Shown piece after piece: positions 1-5,239 of a stretch of DNA of 5,239 nucleotides. The notes under the pieces were generated by a model that was not told the origin of the DNA, did not search any database, and saw only the letters and a program-made list of their open reading frames with translations. This stretch comes from Ruminiclostridium sp. (GTDB lineage: Bacteria; Bacillota; Clostridia; DSM-8532). Position 1 is the stretch's first letter. Every line of letters starts with the position of its first letter. The stretch spans positions 17,215 through 22,453 of the forward strand of contig DOHN01000033.1 of NCBI GenBank assembly GCA_003535195.1, written 5' to 3'. Both the position numbers and the translations under genes were made by a program.

Positions 1-327
1 TACCCGTGCGAGGATAAAACCCTGTGTAATATTTAGCCCAGCACAAAACAGATGAGTTCCAAGCAGCATTATCAGCAATATGGACAGCAGATTATGGTGT
101 ACCTCGCCTGTATTTAAGTCAAATGCGTCTACTGCCTTGCCTAAAAGATAGGGCGAAACCAATGAGAAAAAAGCCGAAACAATAATACAAGCCACCGCTA
201 TAAAGAGACTTCTGCCTTCTTCAAAATAAAGCTTCAGAATTCGCCGGACGGTTTTTTTAGGATTTATCGCCCTTTCTGTGAGAGCAAATCTTGCCTCTTT
301 ACCCGGCCTGCCAAACAAGCGGGGCAT
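1..327 (-). CDS. ABC exporter half-transporter, second subunit (N-terminal 109 residues only)
   Basis: This is the beginning of a half-size ABC exporter subunit that runs off the left edge; 109 codons are visible from the ATG at 327. A basic N-terminal extension carries a GRPG element (residues 6-9) and a DPKKT-like element (NPKKT, 22-26), typical of one subunit of heterodimeric multidrug-type exporters (YheH/BmrD-like). A first membrane segment lies at about residues 39-62, followed by a short loop containing VDAF, and a second at about 80-106. The nucleotide-binding domain is outside the window, so its motifs cannot be judged. The start follows the end of the previous ABC gene by 22 bases, and a weak AGAAG Shine-Dalgarno (333-337) lies 5 bases before it, which suggests translational coupling. 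By family precedent it should be the partner with the intact catalytic glutamate, because the neighbouring subunit is degenerate. Family and partnership are well supported; the substrate cannot be told. Confidence 0.85.
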   Translation of the reverse strand, partial: MPRLFGRPGKEARFALTERAINPKKTVRRILKLYFEEGRSLFIAVACIIVSAFFSLVSPYLLGKAVDAFDLNTGEVHHNLLSILLIMLLGTHLFCAGLNITQGFILARV

Positions 328-349
328 TTTAACTTCTGAAGTGAATTTA

Positions 350-2077
350 CTATTCAACCAATTCACCGCCCCTACCCATTTGTGAATAATAGATATCTCT
401 ATAAATTTCACAGCCTGCCATCAGCTCTTTATGTGTCCCCTCACCCGCCGCACACCCATTGTCCATCACAAGGATTTTATCCCCTCTTATAGCGGTAGCA
501 AGGCGTTGAGTAACAATCACTTTCGTTACATGAGGAAATTCTTTTTTTAAGTGAAGTAAAACTTGTTCTTCGGTTAAAACGTCCAAAGCGCTTGTACAAT
601 CGTCAAAAATAAGGATCTGTGGTTTTTTTATAACAGCTCTTGCAATGGAAAGTCTTTGTTTCTGTCCCCCGGACAAGTTTGCTGCTCCCTGTGCGATATA
701 GCTATAATAAGCTTTGGGCATGAAGTCAATAAATTCGTCGGCTCCTGCAGTTCTGGCAGCCCATCCCAGCTCTGAATCAGAGGCCTCCTGCTTTCCCCAA
801 CGAATATTTTCAGAAACTGTGCCGGAAAATAGCATGCTCCTTTGAGGGACAATTCCTATCATATCCCTCAATTTATACAGAGGGATATTTCTTAGTTCTT
901 TATTCCCTATTAAAATTTTTCCCTGATAATCCGTGTAAAAGCCTAAAAGAAGTGCCACTATAGTTGTCTTTCCAGAACCCGTCGCACCGAGTATTGAAAG
1001 GGTGTCCCCTGATTCACATGTCAGGGATACATTTTTAAGAGCTGCTTCTTCACTGGATCCGGGGTAAGAAAAGGTAACATTTTCAAAAACAATCCCGCTG
1101 TCTGTGATTTTAGGAAGCTCCTTAATCAAATCCGGCTCCTCGTTTTCATGGAGAATTTCACTAATTCGTTCTGTAGAGGCTCTTGTGCGCACAAATTTAT
1201 TAAACGCATTGGAAATGGAGACGATGGATTGAAGTATCTGCGCCATATAGGTTGTAAAAGCCATAATGATTCCGATTTCTGTATAGTCCCGTGAAACCAT
1301 AACTCCAGCCAGATAAAAGACACAAACCGTGCCAAGTTGAATAGATAGTGTTATAAAAGGAGTCAGGATAGAAAGAGCCCCGTTGGCCGAAACCGAAGCC
1401 TTCTCAAGTTCAGTATTTACAGAAGAAAACCTTTTTTCTTCATAATCGGTTACGCCGAATGCCTTTACCAGACGAATTCCCTGAAGATATTCCTGAGTCA
1501 GAGTAGCTACCCTGTCAATAGCCTTTTGTACTGCATAAAACCTTGCATATCCAATCTTTAGACACACATATATCAGCAGACATGCAGCGATAACTGAAGA
1601 AATCACCGGCATGGACAGGCTCGGACTTAAAATAAAAGCCATAAAAATACTGCCGATACAAACCACCGGCGCCTTTACCGCCATTCGCATAATGGAATTG
1701 ATAAAATGGATTATTTGATCTACGTCGTTGGTCATGCGTGTAATCAATGAGCCCTGCCCAATATGGTCTATGGACGACGCAGACATCTTCAGCATCTTAG
1801 TAAAGAGATCTTCACGCAGATTGGCTCCAAAACCTCTTGATACGATACTTGCTGCAATATTTCTTCCCGCCGCAAACATTGCACCCAGAAAAGCAACCGC
1901 CAGCATCATACCGCTTAATTCAAGTATATAGGCCATGCTGCCAGAACGGATACCCTTATTAACCATGGAAGCGAGTAGAGCGGGGCCTGCAAGATCGCAG
2001 ATTCCTTCCATGATTACACAGAAAATGCCTGCACAAAAGCCGGGATAATAAGACTTTATATATTTAGAATAGTTCAT
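350..2077 (-). CDS. ABC exporter half-transporter, degenerate-site subunit
   Basis: A 575-residue half-transporter with an exporter-type membrane domain followed by an ATPase domain, acting in the cytoplasmic membrane. Hydrophobic segments lie at about residues 11-36, 48-71, 134-151, 156-176, 237-261 and 267-292. The ATPase domain shows an A-loop Tyr338, Walker A GATGSGKT (364-371), Q-loop Gln412, signature LSGGQ (468-472), Walker B ILIFD (488-492) and the D-loop SALD (496-499). The residue after Walker B is Asp493 instead of the catalytic Glu, and the switch-loop His is Gln524 (TQRL). This pair of changes is known from the degenerate-site subunit of heterodimeric exporters such as BmrC and TM287, so the protein probably pairs with the gene at 1-327. 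An in-frame GTG at 2089 is possible, but it lies inside the GGTGA Shine-Dalgarno serving the ATG at 2077, so the ATG is preferred. It begins 38 bases after the HAD gene. Drug, peptide or lipid export are all possible; the substrate is unknown. Confidence 0.92.
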   Translation of the reverse strand: MNYSKYIKSYYPGFCAGIFCVIMEGICDLAGPALLASMVNKGIRSGSMAYILELSGMMLAVAFLGAMFAAGRNIAASIVSRGFGANLREDLFTKMLKMSASSIDHIGQGSLITRMTNDVDQIIHFINSIMRMAVKAPVVCIGSIFMAFILSPSLSMPVISSVIAACLLIYVCLKIGYARFYAVQKAIDRVATLTQEYLQGIRLVKAFGVTDYEEKRFSSVNTELEKASVSANGALSILTPFITLSIQLGTVCVFYLAGVMVSRDYTEIGIIMAFTTYMAQILQSIVSISNAFNKFVRTRASTERISEILHENEEPDLIKELPKITDSGIVFENVTFSYPGSSEEAALKNVSLTCESGDTLSILGATGSGKTTIVALLLGFYTDYQGKILIGNKELRNIPLYKLRDMIGIVPQRSMLFSGTVSENIRWGKQEASDSELGWAARTAGADEFIDFMPKAYYSYIAQGAANLSGGQKQRLSIARAVIKKPQILIFDDCTSALDVLTEEQVLLHLKKEFPHVTKVIVTQRLATAIRGDKILVMDNGCAAGEGTHKELMAGCEIYRDIYYSQMGRGGELVE

Positions 2078-2085
2078 TACAAAAA

Positions 2086-2090
2086 TCACC
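2086..2090 (-). promoter_or_regulatory. Shine-Dalgarno sequence for the degenerate ABC subunit
   Basis: GGTGA on the minus strand lies 8 bases before the ATG at 2077. It contains the alternative in-frame GTG at 2087-2089, which itself has only a weak AAGAAAG upstream. This supports ATG over GTG as the start and shortens the protein by four residues. Confidence 0.6.
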
Positions 2091-2115
2091 GGCTTTCTTA
2101 TACCAGAGTTATTAT

Positions 2116-2898
2116 TTAAAGATTCTGTAACCCATTTTTGGCAAGCTTTAAATTAACTTTTTCCAAAATATCAAAAATATCGAAGAGGTTATTCACCACA
2201 TAGTCCGCGTCGGGGGTACCTGCATCCAAATTGTAATCCGAGCTTTCGGTCATTTCAGAATCTATTCGTATACTTAGGGCTAATCCTGCATTTCTTGCAC
2301 CCATCACATCTCTCGAGACAGTATCTCCCACATAAACAGTCTCGGAGGGCAAAGCGTTTATTTCGGCAAGGGTCACCTCAAAAAGAACAGGACTGGGCTT
2401 TTTGTATCCACACATGCAAGAAAGTGTAATGACTTCAAAATAGTCTTTGATTCCATATTCATCCAACACTTTATATACCTGAGTCAGCGACGAGGTATTA
2501 CTGATGACACCCAACCGATATCCGCTTGCCCGGAGGGTTTCAAGGAGTTTTTTTGCATCAGGTCTTAGTTTTCTCTGGTAATAGGTAATCTCCCATATGT
2601 AAGAAATTTTTTCACTGATTGCCCTTAGCTTGCGCTGGTCAAGATCCAATCCTTTCAGTTTCCATTCAGACCATATTTCATAGGGCATTAATTCCCGTAA
2701 AGTCCGGTCAGCCCAGCTTTTATACTGCCTATGCCCCTGATCTGCAGCCTGAATAAATACATCGGGTGACATATTTAAGTCCATGCCCTGTTTTCTCAGA
2801 TATCTTAAGATCCTCGTTCCGCACTCTAACTCGCTTTCCCTGGAATGTCCAATATCTTCGAGGGTCCCTCCCATATCAAAAAGCACTGTATTAATCAC
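2116..2898 (-). CDS. HAD-superfamily hydrolase with variant motif I
   Basis: A 260-residue soluble protein of the haloacid dehalogenase superfamily, subfamily I, with an alpha-helical cap between motifs I and II (roughly residues 16-120). Motif I is FDMGGTL (7-13) with nucleophile Asp8, motif II is VISNTS (131-136) with Ser133, motif III is the lysine of YKKP (Lys167), and motif IV is GDTVSRD (191-197) with Asp192 and Asp197. In typical phosphatases motif I reads DxD; here the second Asp, which acts as general acid/base, is Gly10. The fold is therefore clear, but ordinary phosphatase activity is less sure; relatives with a changed residue at this position include phosphonatases and dehalogenases. 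The start is a GTG, supported by a strong GAGGAGA Shine-Dalgarno 7 bases upstream. The gene lies 50 bases after the permuted iPGM-like gene and 38 bases before the ABC genes, in the same direction. The substrate is unknown; a phosphorylated metabolite linked to the iPGM-like neighbour is possible. Confidence 0.9.
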   Translation of the reverse strand: MINTVLFDMGGTLEDIGHSRESELECGTRILRYLRKQGMDLNMSPDVFIQAADQGHRQYKSWADRTLRELMPYEIWSEWKLKGLDLDQRKLRAISEKISYIWEITYYQRKLRPDAKKLLETLRASGYRLGVISNTSSLTQVYKVLDEYGIKDYFEVITLSCMCGYKKPSPVLFEVTLAEINALPSETVYVGDTVSRDVMGARNAGLALSIRIDSEMTESSDYNLDAGTPDADYVVNNLFDIFDILEKVNLKLAKNGLQNL

Positions 2899-2905
2899 CT
2901 TGATC

Positions 2906-2912
2906 TCTCCTC
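2906..2912 (-). promoter_or_regulatory. Shine-Dalgarno sequence for the HAD hydrolase (GTG start)
   Basis: GAGGAGA on the minus strand lies 7 bases before the GTG at 2898. It is the clearest ribosome binding site in the 50-base gap and decides the non-ATG start of the HAD gene. Confidence 0.75.
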
Positions 2913-2948
2913 ATTTCTACTCGTCGTAATTCTAGTGAATTCCCGCTT

Positions 2949-4565
2949 TTAACTTCGAAGTAAATAGTTTTCTAGGGATGCATCATAGTGACATATGTCT
3001 TCATAGGGCATTCCCACACCAAGTACCATGCATTCATAGGCTTTTTTTATTTTTTCATAGTTCCCATCCCTATCCAAAGCCAGTCCTCTTCCGATGCCGC
3101 TTACAATCTGGCATTTGACCTCCAGCTCCTGTATCCTTTCATCCAACTCCTCCAATAGTCTTGGTGCGCTTCCTGGTTCAGTGCTGCGGCCGTCAAAGAT
3201 TATATGTATATATATTTCGGGTAGATCTTTAGCCATTTTCAGCAACGCCAGCGGGTAATCAATGGAACCATGGGATGATTTCTTGGTTAGCAGAACAATT
3301 AAATGTAGTGCTCTATGGTTTTCTTTCACCCATTTAATAGTCTGAAGAAAAATCTCATTGCTCTCGAAGGAACCGTCCTTAATAGCTTGATCCAACCGGA
3401 CATCATCCTGCAATACAACGCGGCCTGAACCCATGTTGATATGCCCTGCCTCTGAATTACCCGCCTTGCCTTTCTGCAAGCCAACCGCTTCGCCGGCGGC
3501 ACAAAGTCTTGCGTACGGGTATCTTTCTGTAAGATCGTCCCAGACAGGGGTATTTCCAAGAAAAATCGGATTGGTATGATCACTTTTTCCAATGCCCCAG
3601 CCATCTAAAATTATAAGCAGCATCTTCCGGTCTATACCGAATATATAAAGGGGCGCCAGACTCGTTCCCGTTATTTCAGCAGGCTGATCAAGACCCAATA
3701 CTTGAAGAATAGTTGGCGCAATATCACAGAGCTTACCATCGCATAGATTGAACGCCCGGTCATTGGATCCGTCTATCAAAATAAACGGTGCAGGATTTGA
3801 AGTATGGGCGACATGTGGTTTCCCCTCATCGGTCAACATTACCTCAAGATTGCCATGGTCGGCGGTAATTCCAATGACATACCCCTGCTTTCTGGCGGCT
3901 TCAATGACACGACCGAGGTGGAAGTCCACATTACTGGCACAGGTTATCTTTGCTTCGCAATTATCCGTATGCCCTAATACATCACCATTGGCAAAATTGG
4001 TTACAATAAACTCATATCCCTTATGAATCCCTTGAATTACTTCATCTGCAACTTTCGGCAAACTAAGGGCGGGTATCTGGTCAAAGGGTACGCCTTTAGG
4101 AGAAGGAATGCACCTGTCGATTTCGCCGGGAAATGGTTGGTTACCGCCGTTAAAGAAATATGTCACATGGGCAAATTTCTCAGATTCCGCACAGTGGAGC
4201 TGTTTGAACCCCGCTTTGCTGATGGTTTCTGCAAGCGAGCATTGAATTTTAGCAGGCGCAAAGGCTACAGGAAGATTTTTAAATTTTTCATGATATAGTG
4301 TCAATATGACAAAGTTAATACTTTTTAAGAACTTGCGTTCAAAATGGGAAAATTCAGGGTCGGTGAAAGCCTCGGTCAGCTCTATTTCGCGTTCACCACG
4401 ACGACAGCAGAAAATTACTGAGTCCCCATCACGAATTAGGCCCATGGGCTTTCCGTCCTTACCAATACGTACTAAGGGCTCCATTGAATAATCTGAGATC
4501 CCTTCTCTATAAGCAGCTCTTACAGCCTCAGCAAGAAGCTTGCCACCATGTTGGTATGTACCCAT
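2949..4565 (-). CDS. Circularly permuted iPGM-like (GpmI-family) metalloenzyme
   Basis: A 538-residue protein of the cofactor-independent phosphoglycerate mutase family (2-phosphoglycerate/3-phosphoglycerate interconversion, two Mn ions), but with the halves swapped. Residues ~15-303 match the usual C-terminal half: GISD and DGKP near the start, Arg56 and Arg59 (family R261, R264), EKFAHVTYFFNGG with Lys130 (K336), NFANGD..GH with Asp195 and His199, ADHGN with Asp236 and His237, AHTSNP with His254, and the family C-terminus EITGTSL. A ~10-residue linker follows, then Met315 and the usual N-terminal half: LLIILDGWG with Asp321 (D12), GNSEAGH with Ser371 (nucleophile, S62), SGRVV, His432 (H123), DGRS at 458-461, and LDRD with Arg499 (R191). 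All seven metal ligands are present. Family D154 is Ser461, the SDGG loop reads TKKS, and SGRYY reads SGIGRGL. The ATG at 4565 has GGAGG 5 bases upstream; a TTG at 4577 overlaps that site. Fold is very likely; mutase activity is uncertain. Alignment was by eye from memory. Confidence 0.9.
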   Translation of the reverse strand: MGTYQHGGKLLAEAVRAAYREGISDYSMEPLVRIGKDGKPMGLIRDGDSVIFCCRRGEREIELTEAFTDPEFSHFERKFLKSINFVILTLYHEKFKNLPVAFAPAKIQCSLAETISKAGFKQLHCAESEKFAHVTYFFNGGNQPFPGEIDRCIPSPKGVPFDQIPALSLPKVADEVIQGIHKGYEFIVTNFANGDVLGHTDNCEAKITCASNVDFHLGRVIEAARKQGYVIGITADHGNLEVMLTDEGKPHVAHTSNPAPFILIDGSNDRAFNLCDGKLCDIAPTILQVLGLDQPAEITGTSLAPLYIFGIDRKMLLIILDGWGIGKSDHTNPIFLGNTPVWDDLTERYPYARLCAAGEAVGLQKGKAGNSEAGHINMGSGRVVLQDDVRLDQAIKDGSFESNEIFLQTIKWVKENHRALHLIVLLTKKSSHGSIDYPLALLKMAKDLPEIYIHIIFDGRSTEPGSAPRLLEELDERIQELEVKCQIVSGIGRGLALDRDGNYEKIKKAYECMVLGVGMPYEDICHYDASLENYLLRS

Positions 4566-4570
4566 TAAAA

Positions 4571-4575
4571 CCTCC
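4571..4575 (-). promoter_or_regulatory. Shine-Dalgarno sequence for the permuted iPGM-like gene
   Basis: GGAGG on the minus strand lies 5 bases before the ATG at 4565. The alternative in-frame TTG at 4575-4577 overlaps this site and would leave it unused, so the ATG is chosen. A dedicated strong site at the permuted N-terminus supports this being the real start of the protein. Confidence 0.75.
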
Positions 4576-4650
4576 AATCCATATCCAATCTAATAAAATA
4601 ATGGTTCGCCCAGAATCCCTTGCTGCCCTTCTATGCTCTATGCTACCCCG

Positions 4651-5239
4651 CTAAAGACCAAGCATAAATTTTCTCGTCCGGATTAATTCAGCGTAAGAAA
4701 AAGAATCTTCCGGCAGAGTCTCCGTATATATTCCTGATGTGCCGATATCTTCCGGTCGGTGACAATCTGATCCAGCCAGCATCAAAAGATTATTTTTTCT
4801 TGCAAATTCTACCGCTTTCTCGTTGTAGTTATTGTGACGAACATTCATGTTGTATGCCTCGACACCATCTAAACAAGAGGGGTCTGCCGGAAAACATCCC
4901 GTTCGGTAAGGATGGGCCTGAATGATGAGCGCCCCCATTTCCTTAGCAATTACAGAGAATTCGCAGATCCCCATTTTAAAGATGTTGTCCGTATCATTTA
5001 AAAACTCTTTTTCAAATCCCAGGAGTAAATAGTCATTGTTATTTTCATCGAAGCGTAGTTCTGCGCCATAATATACTTTTATTCCTGCTTTTTCTCCTGC
5101 CTCCAGTACGGCATTGTATCCGCGGAAGAATTCAGCGGACACATCAGTGCCCTTGTCCAAAGCAATGCTGGCCGTCCCAAGCCAAGTGCGGTGAAAATGG
5201 TCGGTAACGGTAATGGCACCATAGCCTCTTTTTTTGTAT
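4651..5239 (-). CDS. PHP-domain metallophosphoesterase (N-terminus outside window)
   Basis: The visible 195 residues are the main part of a PHP (polymerase and histidinol phosphatase) domain protein. Its beginning, including the expected HxH metal-binding motif, lies beyond the right edge. Visible metal-site motifs in family order are TDHFH (residues 12-16 from the edge), GAELRF with a ligand Glu (about 60-65), QAHPYR (about 103-108) and GSDCH (about 158-162). Proteins of this type are cytoplasmic metal-dependent phosphoesterases acting on small phosphorylated metabolites or nucleotides; histidinol-phosphatase-like and nucleotide-phosphatase-like members cannot be told apart here. The reading frame stays open to the window edge, and an internal TTG at 5160 is not a believable start because the essential TDH motif is upstream of it. 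The stop is 85 bases before the iPGM-like ATG, in the same direction, so co-transcription is likely but not shown. Confidence 0.88.
   Translation of the reverse strand, partial: YKKRGYGAITVTDHFHRTWLGTASIALDKGTDVSAEFFRGYNAVLEAGEKAGIKVYYGAELRFDENNNDYLLLGFEKEFLNDTDNIFKMGICEFSVIAKEMGALIIQAHPYRTGCFPADPSCLDGVEAYNMNVRHNNYNEKAVEFARKNNLLMLAGSDCHRPEDIGTSGIYTETLPEDSFSYAELIRTRKFMLGL

Noticed and set aside
628..852. Open frame on the minus strand inside the ATPase domain
   Set aside because: It overlaps the ABC gene in another frame and its translation shows no recognisable domain.
2928..2941. Inverted repeat AATTC-tagt-GAATT between the iPGM-like and HAD genes
   Set aside because: The stem is only five A/T-rich pairs with no following run of T on the minus strand, so it is not a convincing terminator or operator.
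3326..3604. Open frame on the minus strand inside the iPGM-like gene
   Set aside because: It is an out-of-frame shadow of the conserved DGWG to GNSEAGH region, whose family match in the main frame is clear.
3748..4491. Three plus-strand open frames opposite the iPGM-like gene
   Set aside because: They lie wholly antisense to a strongly conserved coding region and their translations look like random sequence.
2949..4577. Permuted gene explained as two separate fused genes or a frameshift artefact
   Set aside because: There is a single open frame through the junction, a good ribosome binding site at the permuted start, and the conserved metal ligands are complementary between halves rather than duplicated.
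4651..5160. A complete PHP gene starting at the TTG at 5160
   Set aside because: The frame continues upstream to the window edge and encodes the TDH metal motif there, so the TTG is internal and the gene is partial.

Overview
The window is a stretch of bacterial DNA with five genes, all read from the minus strand, so in reading order the window runs from its right end to its left end. Compact spacing, purine-rich Shine-Dalgarno sequences of the GGAGG type, one GTG start and a moderate A+T bias suggest a member of the Bacillota (Firmicutes), probably a clostridial lineage. This placement is an inference from gene style and product families, not a measured assignment.

In transcription order the genes are: (1) a PHP-domain metallophosphoesterase, cut at its N-terminus by the right window edge (4651-5239); (2) a protein of the cofactor-independent phosphoglycerate mutase (iPGM/GpmI) family whose halves are in swapped order, i.e. 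a circular permutation (2949-4565); (3) a HAD-superfamily hydrolase with an altered first motif (2116-2898); (4) a half-size ABC exporter subunit with degenerate catalytic residues (350-2077); and (5) the start of a second half-size ABC exporter subunit, cut by the left window edge (1-327). Gaps are 85, 50, 38 and 22 bases, and no terminator-like hairpin is seen between them, so the genes could form one operon. No RNA genes, mobile elements or CRISPR arrays were seen.

The outstanding feature is gene 2. Its N-terminal ~305 residues match the C-terminal half of ordinary iPGM, and its C-terminal ~220 residues match the N-terminal half, joined where the old C-terminus would meet the old N-terminus. 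All seven metal-binding residues known from the family, including the nucleophilic serine, are present, but the phosphotransferase-domain residues are only partly kept (DGRD has become DGRS, and the SDGG loop is replaced). This points to a folded metalloenzyme that may no longer be an ordinary glycolytic mutase.

Taken together, the window has three phosphoryl-transfer or phosphoester-hydrolysis proteins followed by a heterodimeric ABC exporter. Whether they act in one pathway, for example making or processing a phosphorylated metabolite and exporting a product, is inference from position only. The two ABC subunits very probably form one transporter.
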